From contig CALMZT010000204.1 of NCBI GenBank assembly GCA_937870805.1, positions 1 to 9,398 of the forward strand: a stretch of DNA of 9,398 bases, written 5' to 3'. This DNA comes from an uncultured Chloroflexota bacterium. Lineage in GTDB: Bacteria > Chloroflexota > Anaerolineae > Aggregatilineales > Phototrophicaceae. Numbering within the stretch: position 1 is the first letter of the stretch; each line of letters begins with the position of its first letter. Below are positions 1 through 6,249 of the stretch, one piece after another. The notes beneath the pieces are model-generated. The model saw nothing but the letters and a program-made list of their open reading frames with translations. It was not told the origin of the DNA and made no database searches. The translations under genes were made by a program, and so were the position numbers.

Positions 1-113
1 ATGCTGAAGGCATTAGCCGCGTGGAAAAAGGCAGCTTTGGCGCGATGATTCTGGTTGAAATCCACAATGACGGACCGGTCACGATTATTCTTGATTCCAC
101 TGATCTCAAATAA
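1..113 (+). CDS. dtd: D-aminoacyl-tRNA deacylase, C-terminal fragment
   Basis: This is the 3' end of a gene that starts before the window; the reading frame begins at base 3 and ends at TAA 111-113. The 36 visible residues include a GSFGAMILVEI stretch followed by NDGPVTIILDS. This matches the C-terminus of the DTD family, whose NxGPVT motif (the Gly-Pro motif) forms part of the active site that rejects L-aminoacyl-tRNAs. The family hydrolyses D-amino acids mischarged onto tRNA (and glycyl-tRNA(Ala)), working in the cytoplasm as a homodimer whose Gly-cisPro motif inserts into the partner's active site. The next gene starts 9 bp after the stop, and its Shine-Dalgarno sequence overlaps this stop codon, so the two are probably co-transcribed. 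Identification rests on a short but distinctive motif. Confidence 0.85.
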   Translation, partial: AEGISRVEKGSFGAMILVEIHNDGPVTIILDSTDLK

Positions 114-122
114 GGATTGTTC

Positions 123-911
123 ATGGATTTATCGCAAATTCGCGGTGTCGTCCTCGATATGGACGGCGTACTATGGCGCGACGACGACCCTTTGCCAGGG
201 CTTGTCGAATTCTTTGACATGCTGCGTGCCAACGGCATCGCCTACACAATGGCGACCAACAACAGCTATAAAACGCCTGCTGCTTATCTTGGCAAATTAG
301 CAAAAATGGGCGTCACTGGCGTAGACGAGTCGTTGGTGATCACATCCGCCACTGCCACAGCCGATTATATGCACCAAACTTATCCACAGGGCACAAAAGT
401 ATATGTGGTGGGCGGCAATGGATTGCGCGAGTCTCTCACTAACGCAGGTTTCGAGATCGTAGACGACGGCGCGCGCGTGGTGGCAGCAGGCATTGATCCA
501 CAGCTCACCTACGAAAAACTCAAGCGGGCAACGTTTCAGATTCGCGGGGGTGCAGATTTCATTGGCACAAATCCTGACAAAACGTTCCCCACACCTGAAG
601 GCTTAGTCCCTGGCGCGGGCAGCGTTCTTGCGGCGTTAGAAGCCGCTACTGATCGCCAGCCCATCGTCATCGGCAAGCCCGAAACACCCATGTTAGAAAC
701 CGCGTTGCGTATCATGGGCACGACACGGGAACAAACATTGATGATCGGTGATCGCTTGGAAACCGACATTCTCGGTGGACAGCGAGCGGGGATGAAAACG
801 CTGCTCGTCCTCACAGGGGTTGCTACTCGTGAAGATATCGCCCGCATGGACATCACACCGGATATGGTGTTTGAGTCGTTGTTGGACTTAACGCGAACAT
901 GGCGCGTCTAA
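123..911 (+). CDS. HAD-IIA family hydrolase (NagD/phosphoglycolate-phosphatase-like)
   Basis: This is a predicted cytoplasmic phosphatase of the haloacid dehalogenase superfamily, 262 aa. Motif I is LDMDGVLW, with nucleophile D12 and acid/base D14. Motif II is ATNNS (T45-N47). The C2-type cap carries the FIGTNPDKTFPTPEG stretch near 147-160 followed by PGAGS. Motif III is the Lys of IGKPETPM (K185), and motif IV is GDRLETD (D210, D215). The order and the TNNS signature are typical of subfamily IIA (NagD, AraL, pyridoxal-phosphate and phosphoglycolate phosphatases), and the length is normal. The substrate cannot be read from the sequence. I chose ATG 123 because AAGGA at 112-116 lies 6 nt upstream; a TTG at 117 would give two extra residues but leaves no room for that ribosome site. 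The 3' end overlaps the next gene by 13 bp, suggesting translational coupling. Confidence 0.9.
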   Translation: MDLSQIRGVVLDMDGVLWRDDDPLPGLVEFFDMLRANGIAYTMATNNSYKTPAAYLGKLAKMGVTGVDESLVITSATATADYMHQTYPQGTKVYVVGGNGLRESLTNAGFEIVDDGARVVAAGIDPQLTYEKLKRATFQIRGGADFIGTNPDKTFPTPEGLVPGAGSVLAALEAATDRQPIVIGKPETPMLETALRIMGTTREQTLMIGDRLETDILGGQRAGMKTLLVLTGVATREDIARMDITPDMVFESLLDLTRTWRV

Positions 912-1843
912 ATCGTCGAACATTTCTCAAGCTCGTCGGTGCGTCTCTCGCCAACTATCTACTTGATCCGCGTTCCCCATCACCGCTGCGAACTCGCTTT
1001 GAGGAAAATGTCCGAGCAGCCATTGGCACGCGCGCGATGGGCGTCGATGTGCGCAAGTTGGATGCTGTCGGCAGTGAACTGTTTCGTATTCAGGTCAACC
1101 CATTCGACTATTATCCTATCGCAAGCTGCTTCAAAGCTTTCGCCATCCTCTACTACTTCTGGTACACGCCACTGGACGAGTGGGATTATGACGAAGGCTC
1201 TACTGCCTATAGCGTTGCCGTGTTCAGCAACAACCCCGCCACAGGTATACTGCTGGACGAGGTTGGGAGGCGTATTCGACGTGCAGGCAACGCCATTGAG
1301 AAGTTCAATGACTTTCTCACGTTTGAGATGTTTCTACCGTTAGGACTATATAGCTGGAACTGGGAAGACAGTCCGACAGCCAACATGGTCGATACACGTT
1401 ACATTGCTAGGGCATCGCGCAGCGTGCGTATCCCCGAAGGAGACTTTCTAATTGACAACGTGTGTACCGCTGCCGAACTCGCTGACGGTTATATGTTTCT
1501 GGCACGCACTGATAATGATCTCGTCGCGCATACCCACTTTCAGGAAGTGCTCACTGCCACACGCGCATTATTGTCGATCTCTGCACCTGACTACGAATCG
1601 CCTATTGAGCGTACCTTTCCGAACGGCTACACAGGCAAAGACGGTATTCTGCCTTCCGATCAACTCCCCGTAGGTCGCGTGGTCGCTGATGCCGGGCTGA
1701 TCTGGGTAGACAATGGCGCGTACATCGTCAGCTTCATGTCAGCAGGCGAAAGCGAGTCCACAGCGCTGTACGTGCTTCAAGTCATTTCCGACGAGATTCA
1801 AAACTATGAAACGTATATGCAGCTAGTGCGCTTCTCAAGATAG
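899..1843 (+). CDS. Exported serine beta-lactamase-like / penicillin-binding-fold hydrolase
   Basis: This 314-aa protein has a twin-arginine export signal at its N-terminus (NRRTFLKLVGASLANYLL, residues 5-22), so it is probably moved folded across the membrane by the Tat system. The body resembles the class A beta-lactamase / beta-lactamase2 fold. S76-C-F-K79 fits the SxxK nucleophile motif. S110-N-N112 sits where the SDN/SxN motif is expected and is followed by a PATGILLDEVG helix much like the family's TATNLLLDxLG. K247-D-G249 is a degenerate KTG motif, followed by ADAGLIWVDNGAYIVSFMS, matching the family's last strands. True beta-lactamase activity is doubtful because no clear E166-type omega-loop motif is recognised and KTG has become KDG; a cell-wall peptidase, esterase or non-catalytic role is equally possible. 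It starts inside the end of the HAD gene (13-bp overlap) and ends at TAG 1841-1843. Confidence 0.65.
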   Translation: MARLNRRTFLKLVGASLANYLLDPRSPSPLRTRFEENVRAAIGTRAMGVDVRKLDAVGSELFRIQVNPFDYYPIASCFKAFAILYYFWYTPLDEWDYDEGSTAYSVAVFSNNPATGILLDEVGRRIRRAGNAIEKFNDFLTFEMFLPLGLYSWNWEDSPTANMVDTRYIARASRSVRIPEGDFLIDNVCTAAELADGYMFLARTDNDLVAHTHFQEVLTATRALLSISAPDYESPIERTFPNGYTGKDGILPSDQLPVGRVVADAGLIWVDNGAYIVSFMSAGESESTALYVLQVISDEIQNYETYMQLVRFSR

Positions 1844-1848
1844 ACATT

Positions 1849-1873
1849 GTAAGGGCACGGCGCGTCGTGCCCT
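1849..1873. repeat. GTA(A)GGGCACG palindrome between convergent genes
   Basis: This is a perfect 8-bp inverted repeat, AGGGCACG (1852-1859) and CGTGCCCT (1866-1873), around a 6-nt loop, lying in the 44-bp gap between convergent genes. No run of T follows on either strand, so it is not a textbook intrinsic terminator, although the hairpin could protect both 3' ends. It resembles the palindrome at 3967-3994 (the same GTA-RGGGC opening), suggesting a dispersed REP-like element. Confidence 0.6.
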
Positions 1874-1887
1874 CTAAACCGCATGTT

Positions 1888-3894
1888 TTATTCTCCAGCG
1901 AGTACCGTCCATTGACTCATCAGTTCGTCTAACTGCGCTTGCGTTGTCGAATACTCACGGCTCAAGCGCTGAATATCGTTGACATCCTGTTTTTCGCTGG
2001 CTTTCTGCAAGCCCTTGCCAATCCGTTGCAGCGCCGTTTCAATCTGTGCGATTTGCAGTTCCAGCTTTGATAACGACTCCGCTTGTTTGCGCTGGTGTCC
2101 ATTCATGCTGCGCTTACCATTCGTCACCTGTTTCTGCTCCTGTTTGGCGACAGCGCGTGCTTCTTTGGCTTTCTGACGCTCCACTTCGCGCGCCGCCAGG
2201 AACTCCTGATAGTTCCCCTTGAACACACGCAGCGTTCCGTCTTCGAGATTCCAGATTTGTGTCGCCAGTCGATCAACCAGATAACGATCATGCGTCACCA
2301 GCAAAACAGTTCCATCGAAATTCTCAAGCACCTCTTGCAGCACTTCTTGTGCTGGAATGTCCAGATGGTTCGTTGGCTCATCGAGCAGCAAAAAGTTCGC
2401 GCCCTGTAATGCCAGTATCGCCATCGCCAGCTTCGCCCGTTCGCCGCCGCTTAACATACTAACCTTTTTGAACACGTCGTCTTTGCGGAACAAAAACATC
2501 GCCAGATGATTACGCGCCTCGCCGGGCAGCATGTTCTTGTGGCGTATGAGTTCGTCAATCACGCTGTTGTCCGGCAGCATATCGTTATGTGCCTGCGCGA
2601 AGTAACCGACCTTCAGGCTTGCGCCAAGCATGACGCGACCACCGAGCGATTCAAGTTCGCTCATCACAGTTTTCAGAAATGTCGTCTTGCCTGTGCCGTT
2701 GCCGCCGATCAGTGCCGCGCATTCGCCGCGTGTGAGTGTGATGTCTTGCGCGCTGAACAGATGCTTGGTGGGATAGCCCACGTCGAGATCGCGCGTGCGC
2801 AGCACCAAATCACCGCTGCGATAGGTAGTCTTAAGTCGTAAATTGAGTTTCGGCGGGCGGAGGTTAGGCGATTCAATTTCCTTCAACGCTTGCTCGGCTT
2901 CCATCACCCCCAATGGACGTACCGCGCCTACACCCAATTGCAACCAGCTTTTGCTCTCGCGGAACGCCATTAGCCCGACCTCTTGAATGGCGATGAGATC
3001 ACGGCTCAAGCGTCGCAAGCGTCCAACGGCAAGGGCATTGGTCGAGGCACGCGCGATGTTGCGCTTGACGTAATCCAGTTCTTTCGCCAAACGTTCCTTT
3101 TCCTGCTGATACACTTCGTCTTGGCGCTCCCAGCGTTCCTGCCGCTGCTTCACATAGGCACTGTAGTTACCGCGATAGCTCTCAATCCCTGTGCGGCTCA
3201 TTTCCCAGATGGTATTCACCACAGCATCCAAGAAGTAGCGGTCATGGCTGACAATCAACAGCGCGCCGTTCCAGACCCGCAGCGTCGTTTCCAGCCATTC
3301 GACAGCATCCACATCCAGGTGATTCGTCGGCTCGTCCAGAATCAGCAGATCAGGACGTTCCAGCAGCAAACGTGCCAGCAGCGCGCGCGTCTTTTGCCCG
3401 CCGCTAAGCTGCGACAATGGCATCTCATAAAGTTCTTCGGGGAAACCCAAGCCTTCGAGGGTTTGTTTGATGCGCAGTTCGTAGTCATAGCCACCGATGT
3501 GCTCGAATGCCTCCTGCACCGCACCATATTCTTCTAACAGCGCATCGGAGTAATCGGTTGCCATTGCTTCTTCGAGTTCGCGCATCTTGGCTTCCATATC
3601 CTGCACGCCCGCGAAAACGCTGAGCATTTCATCGTAGACCGTATTTGTTTTCAGCGCGAAAGCGTCCATCGCTTCCTGGCGTAGATAGCCAATCCGTGTA
3701 CCCTGCGCGCGATGAACGCTGCCCGAAGACGGCTGTGCCAACCCACACAGAATGAGCAGCAGTGTTGTTTTTCCAATACCATTCGGACCCACGAGTCCGA
3801 TCTTCGCGCCGTGCGGCACGCTGGCTGTTGCACCGCTGAAGACGGTGAACGCACCAAATGATTGACTGAGGTTGTTGAGTGTTAAGATCGACAT
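1888..3894 (-). CDS. ABC-F family ATPase (ribosome-associated translation factor or resistance protein)
   Basis: This is a soluble protein of 668 aa with two fused ABC ATPase domains and no membrane segments, which is the ABC-F architecture. Domain 1 has Walker A GPNGIGKT (36-43), signature LSGGQ (163-167), Walker B LLILDEP with catalytic E188, and H-switch H217. Domain 2 has Walker A GGNGTGKT (397-404), signature LSGGE (481-485), Walker B FLLLDEP with E506, and H535. Between them, about 240-345, is a charged helical linker (the P-site tRNA interaction motif region of ABC-F proteins). A lysine/glutamine-rich coiled coil follows domain 2, about 570-660, as in Uup/YdiF-type members. Family members bind the ribosomal E site and either relieve stalls or protect against 50S antibiotics; which applies here cannot be decided. 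ATG 3894 has AAGGA 8 nt upstream. Two acetyltransferase genes precede it on the same strand, 107 bp away. Confidence 0.93.
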   Translation of the reverse strand: MSILTLNNLSQSFGAFTVFSGATASVPHGAKIGLVGPNGIGKTTLLLILCGLAQPSSGSVHRAQGTRIGYLRQEAMDAFALKTNTVYDEMLSVFAGVQDMEAKMRELEEAMATDYSDALLEEYGAVQEAFEHIGGYDYELRIKQTLEGLGFPEELYEMPLSQLSGGQKTRALLARLLLERPDLLILDEPTNHLDVDAVEWLETTLRVWNGALLIVSHDRYFLDAVVNTIWEMSRTGIESYRGNYSAYVKQRQERWERQDEVYQQEKERLAKELDYVKRNIARASTNALAVGRLRRLSRDLIAIQEVGLMAFRESKSWLQLGVGAVRPLGVMEAEQALKEIESPNLRPPKLNLRLKTTYRSGDLVLRTRDLDVGYPTKHLFSAQDITLTRGECAALIGGNGTGKTTFLKTVMSELESLGGRVMLGASLKVGYFAQAHNDMLPDNSVIDELIRHKNMLPGEARNHLAMFLFRKDDVFKKVSMLSGGERAKLAMAILALQGANFLLLDEPTNHLDIPAQEVLQEVLENFDGTVLLVTHDRYLVDRLATQIWNLEDGTLRVFKGNYQEFLAAREVERQKAKEARAVAKQEQKQVTNGKRSMNGHQRKQAESLSKLELQIAQIETALQRIGKGLQKASEKQDVNDIQRLSREYSTTQAQLDELMSQWTVLAGE

Positions 3895-3907
3895 GGTTCA
3901 TTTCCTT

Positions 3908-3946
3908 GTAGGGGTGACTGAGGCAGCCTCTGCTTGCACATCACCC
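3908..3946. repeat. Imperfect GTAGGGGTGA...TCACCC palindrome upstream of the ABC-F gene
   Basis: GGGTGA (3912-3917) and TCACCC (3941-3946) form an inverted repeat around a 23-nt centre that can itself fold (GAGG/CCTC at 3920-3930). It opens with GTAGGGG like the neighbouring element at 3967-3994. It lies directly before the ABC-F ribosome-binding site (3903-3907), so it would be in the 5' leader of that gene or in the intercistronic RNA after the GNAT gene. Weaker than the other two palindromes. Confidence 0.35.
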
Positions 3947-3966
3947 ATTTCTATCATTGTGTTTGT

Positions 3967-3994
3967 CGTAGGGGCGAACCTATGTGTTCGCCCT
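3967..3994. repeat. GTAGGGGCGAAC palindrome (REP-like)
   Basis: GGGCGAAC (3972-3979) and GTTCGCCC (3986-3993) form a perfect 8-bp inverted repeat around the 6-nt loop ctatgt, preceded by GTAG. It lies 8 bp beyond the stop codon of the GNAT gene that ends at 4002, inside the 107-bp gap before the ABC-F gene. No T-tract follows on the minus strand, so it is unlikely to be a strong terminator. It could stabilise the acetyltransferase mRNA end or partly separate ABC-F expression from the upstream genes. Confidence 0.6.
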
Positions 3995-4001
3995 GATTGT
4001 T

Positions 4002-5003
4002 CTACAGCGTGAGCCAAATCCTGACATTTCGCGCCATGCCAGATGCGTTCTGCTTGCTGCGTAATCCATACGTGCCGACCTGTGGTTGGAAGCCAAACTT
4101 GCGATTCACGCGCAGCATCGCTGCATTCTTTGAGTCATTGTCGGTCAACAGCGCGCTTGCACCGTTGGCGATGGCGTAGCGGATGGTCAACAGTTTGAGC
4201 GTTTGTGCGATGCCGCGCCCGCGATAATTTTTATCGACACCCGTGAAAGCACTGTAGGCAATACCGCCATCCAACGCTACCGCGCCCAAGCCCACATACT
4301 TATCCCCATCAATCGCCAGAAACTGCCCATTGGGATTGAACCAATCGGCGTTGAACACCTGATGCTGAAAAATCTCAAACGTCGGGAATGGCTCGCGCTT
4401 ATCGGCGGCTGGATTGTCTTGCGCGGTCTGGTTGTTGAGCGTGTACAGTTTAAACTGCACTTCAGGGGTGTTACCTTCTGCTGCCAGCGTCGAGAAACGT
4501 ATGCCCGACGCTTCCGCCCGCAGGATGCTGTGAACATATGGCTTCTCATCGAATCCTGTTAAATCCAAATGTGACGCAAAAGAATGCGTGTGGATGTGGT
4601 AGCCGCGCTTTTCGGCAAAGCGCAAGCTGTCGGCGTCGTTATCCAGCGTTTCGGAACTCAGTTCGCGCGCGCCATTTTCAGTAGCAAAGGCTTTTGCGTC
4701 ATCAAACATTTGCGTGCCGATGCCTTGACGGCGATATGTCTCATCGACAGTTATCCCGATATAAAACCGTTGAAACTGCACGTTTCTCGCTTCACGTACA
4801 ACCACACTGTAGGCAACGATCTGTCCATCGTCGTTAATGCCGACAGCGCGGCGGCGAATTTGCCTACTGGGATTATTCTTATCCCATCCACGTATATGTT
4901 GTGCAGTCACAGGTTGAACGCTGGCAGCGCTGATGAGCACGGCAAGGCGTTCGTAATCAGTTTCTGGATTTGCTTCACGAATAGTCAAAGTTGCGGTGTT
5001 CAT
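4002..5003 (-). CDS. Double-domain GNAT acetyltransferase
   Basis: This 333-aa protein appears to contain two GNAT (GCN5-related N-acetyltransferase) domains that transfer an acyl group from acyl-CoA to an amine. Domain 1 (about 5-165) has the acetyl-CoA pyrophosphate-binding motif A at R91-RQGIG96, followed by a helix and an SLRFAEKRGY segment typical of motif B. Domain 2 (about 205-333) has R261-GRGIA266 and the ending TDNDSKNAAMLRVNRKFGF (287-305). Both motif A loops look intact, so both domains might bind cofactor. The acceptor substrate is not identifiable; mycothiol-synthase-like and antibiotic acetyltransferases share this two-domain layout. ATG 5003 is preceded by GAGG at 5012-5015 (8-nt spacing). 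It follows another double-GNAT gene after 24 bp, so the two are very probably one operon. The stop is at 4002-4004, and a palindrome follows before the ABC-F gene. Confidence 0.85.
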   Translation of the reverse strand: MNTATLTIREANPETDYERLAVLISAASVQPVTAQHIRGWDKNNPSRQIRRRAVGINDDGQIVAYSVVVREARNVQFQRFYIGITVDETYRRQGIGTQMFDDAKAFATENGARELSSETLDNDADSLRFAEKRGYHIHTHSFASHLDLTGFDEKPYVHSILRAEASGIRFSTLAAEGNTPEVQFKLYTLNNQTAQDNPAADKREPFPTFEIFQHQVFNADWFNPNGQFLAIDGDKYVGLGAVALDGGIAYSAFTGVDKNYRGRGIAQTLKLLTIRYAIANGASALLTDNDSKNAAMLRVNRKFGFQPQVGTYGLRSKQNASGMARNVRIWLTL

Positions 5004-5027
5004 GATTTATGCCTCGTAGCATATGTG

Positions 5028-5960
5028 TCAAATCGTTTTCGTGTAGGACACAATTTTGTTTACAGGTTGAAATCCTGCGGACGTATACAGTCCCATCGCC
5101 ACAGGATCATTTTCAAGAGGGCATACGGTTGCGTCCGTAGCGCCGAGCGCTCTTACGCGCCGCAGCCCTTCCCACAGTACCGCTTTACCCAAGCCCATAC
5201 GACGGAACTCAGGATTTGTACCCACTGGTTCGTAATGCCCCAGCGCGTTTTCCTCGTCCAGCCACACCATCGCCGACGCACCGAATCGTCCATCCGGCGC
5301 GACAGCAACAATATCTAGTTCAGGACGATAATCCGGCGCTTTCATAAATTCACGATAGCGTTCAGCCGTCATGAAGCTTTCAAAGTTCGGACGCGCCCAT
5401 GCCGCGCGATGTACTTCTGCGCGCGCTTCGACATCTTCTTCACCGCGCACACTGCGCACGACAAAGCCGTCAGGCAGCGTCGCTTCAGGGATGTCAACTA
5501 GTGGATGTACCATGTAAACATACTGATGTTCCTCAGTGTCAAGCGCGTAGCCGTGCTTAGCCAGCAAGTTCATCCACACGTCGTCACCCTGCCACAGCGA
5601 ACCGATACCGACACGATTTTTGCCGCGCTGACGCTGTACTTCTATCATGCGTTCTTCTGTCCACGACAGCATGTGCGCGCGCCGTTCGCTGCTTCGTTCG
5701 TCGGGATGCACAAATAGATCGAATAAGCCGTAATGGGGTGACAGCAGCGACCAGCCCAACACCGCGCCGTTATCGTCTTCCCAGATGTAAGACGTTTCGT
5801 TCATAGTGTTATGGCGCGGTGTAATGTAGTAAGCCCACCAGTTCAAATCGCCGATGTGAATGTAACCTGAATGCCGCGAGGCTTTACGTCCTTCGCGCAG
5901 GATGTGCGTCATCTTGTGAAAGTCTTCGATTCCGTTATAAGGTCTTGCGTTGATCGCCAT
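5028..5960 (-). CDS. GNAT acetyltransferase with a degenerate N-terminal GNAT domain
   Basis: This is a predicted acyl-CoA-dependent N-acetyltransferase of 310 aa. The C-terminal half (about 165-310) is a clear GNAT domain: YEPVGTNPEFRRMGLGKA contains motif A R253-RMGLG258, and ENDPVAMGLYTSAGFQPV (283-300) matches motif B. The N-terminal half (about 1-150) has the same fold outline (LFVHPDERS, then a helix, then LLAKHGYALD) but lacks the Gly-x-Gly loop, so it probably does not bind acetyl-CoA. One degenerate and one active domain is common in mycothiol-synthase-like proteins. The substrate is unknown. ATG 5960 has GGAG (5969-5972) 8 nt upstream. A terminator hairpin (5985-6023) lies just before the gene inside a structured leader, so expression is probably controlled by antitermination. 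The next gene begins 24 bp after the stop. Confidence 0.88.
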   Translation of the reverse strand: MAINARPYNGIEDFHKMTHILREGRKASRHSGYIHIGDLNWWAYYITPRHNTMNETSYIWEDDNGAVLGWSLLSPHYGLFDLFVHPDERSSERRAHMLSWTEERMIEVQRQRGKNRVGIGSLWQGDDVWMNLLAKHGYALDTEEHQYVYMVHPLVDIPEATLPDGFVVRSVRGEEDVEARAEVHRAAWARPNFESFMTAERYREFMKAPDYRPELDIVAVAPDGRFGASAMVWLDEENALGHYEPVGTNPEFRRMGLGKAVLWEGLRRVRALGATDATVCPLENDPVAMGLYTSAGFQPVNKIVSYTKTI

Positions 5961-5984
5961 CTCAATAACTCCATGTGTTGATAC

Positions 5985-6023
5985 GAAATAAAAAACGCCG
6001 CCGGGAATAGACCCGTGCGGCGT
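5985..6023 (-). terminator. Intrinsic terminator in the GNAT leader (attenuator, segments 3:4)
   Basis: Read on the minus strand, the arms pair ACGCCGC with GCGGCGT and, inside that, CGGG with CCCG. This makes an 11-bp stem with one bulged base (6016) and a 6-nt loop (6006-6011). It is followed by six T, an A and three T (complement of 5986-5995). This is a strong Rho-independent terminator by pattern. It ends about 25 nt before the GNAT start codon, leaving just enough room for that gene's own ribosome site, which is the usual position of a regulated terminator. It could also end read-through from the DUF1152 genes. Confidence 0.85.
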
Positions 6024-6097
6024 GTATGGTTAAACCGAATTGCCTTCGTTTCATCAAAAAGGGTATCGGAAATTGAGAATCATCATACGCACGAGTC
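6010..6097 (-). promoter_or_regulatory. Candidate antiterminator (segments 2:3)
   Basis: On the minus strand, GACTCGTGCG (6097-6088) is complementary to CGCACGGGTC (6019-6010) over ten consecutive positions, nine Watson-Crick and one G-U. The downstream partner includes most of the inner 5' arm and two loop bases of the terminator, so the two structures exclude each other. The 68-nt intervening loop can hold a small hairpin (CGAA/TTCG near 6039-6051 with outer A-T pairs). Pairing was done by eye; energies were not calculated. Confidence 0.6.
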
Positions 6098-6107
6098 AGC
6101 CATCTGC

Positions 6108-6126
6108 TAGCCCGAAAAAGGGGCTA
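6108..6126 (-). promoter_or_regulatory. Leader hairpin B
   Basis: TAGCCC and GGGCTA (6-bp stem, 7-nt loop) lie between attenuator segments 1 and 2, immediately next to hairpin A. No T-tract follows on the minus strand, so it is not a terminator. Adjacent stacked hairpins would bring segments 1 and 2 close together. Confidence 0.55.
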
Positions 6127-6127
6127 T

Positions 6128-6155
6128 AAACAGTAGGAAAAGGAACCTACTGTTT
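6128..6155 (-). promoter_or_regulatory. Leader hairpin A
   Basis: AAACAGTAGG and CCTACTGTTT form a perfect 10-bp stem with an 8-nt purine/pyrimidine-biased loop. Its upstream foot, on the minus strand, coincides with the last base of the TAA stop of the nine-codon leader ORF, so a ribosome reaching that stop would sit against this hairpin. Confidence 0.65.
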
Positions 6156-6184
6156 TAGCGATTGAAGACGGTGCGAGGTAACAT
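6155..6184 (-). CDS. Candidate leader peptide, nine residues
   Basis: ATG 6184 opens the ORF MLPRTVFNR, ending with TAA at 6155-6157. AAGGG (6190-6194, within an A-rich run) lies 5 nt upstream, a better ribosome site than many full genes here have. Codons 4-6 (CGC ACC GTC) are exactly attenuator segment 1 (6167-6175). Segment 1 can pair with segment 2 (five pairs, a 1x2 internal loop, then three pairs). A ribosome paused in this ORF would cover segment 1 and leave segment 2 free to form the antiterminator. There is no run of one amino acid codon, which argues against amino-acid starvation sensing and fits drug-dependent stalling or general translation sensing better. A 27-codon ORF in another frame (6147-6230) overlaps it but lacks a good ribosome site. 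Confidence 0.45.
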   Translation of the reverse strand: MLPRTVFNR

Positions 6185-6249
6185 TTTTGCCCTTTTTTAT
6201 GCGTCGATAAAAATCTGGGGAAAGAGTCATCTTTCGCCAAGACAAAATC

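Noticed and set aside
117..122. TTG start two codons upstream for the HAD gene
   Set aside because: The AAGGA site at 112-116 would touch the TTG, while it is correctly spaced for ATG 123.
1849..1880. Bidirectional intrinsic terminator between the convergent genes
   Set aside because: The hairpin is strong but neither strand has a T-run after it, so I list it as a palindromic repeat and not as a terminator.
2983..3537. 184-codon open frame on the plus strand opposite the ABC-F gene
   Set aside because: It lies wholly within the well-supported ABC-F coding sequence, has no recognisable domains and its composition is that of an antisense shadow frame.
4584..5318. 244-codon open frame on the plus strand opposite the two GNAT genes
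   Set aside because: It spans the junction of two well-supported minus-strand genes in antisense and has no recognisable motif.
6147..6230. 27-codon ORF in the GNAT leader as the leader peptide
   Set aside because: Only a weak purine stretch directly abuts its ATG, with no proper ribosome site spacing; the overlapping nine-codon ORF at 6155-6184 has a good one. It is not fully excluded.
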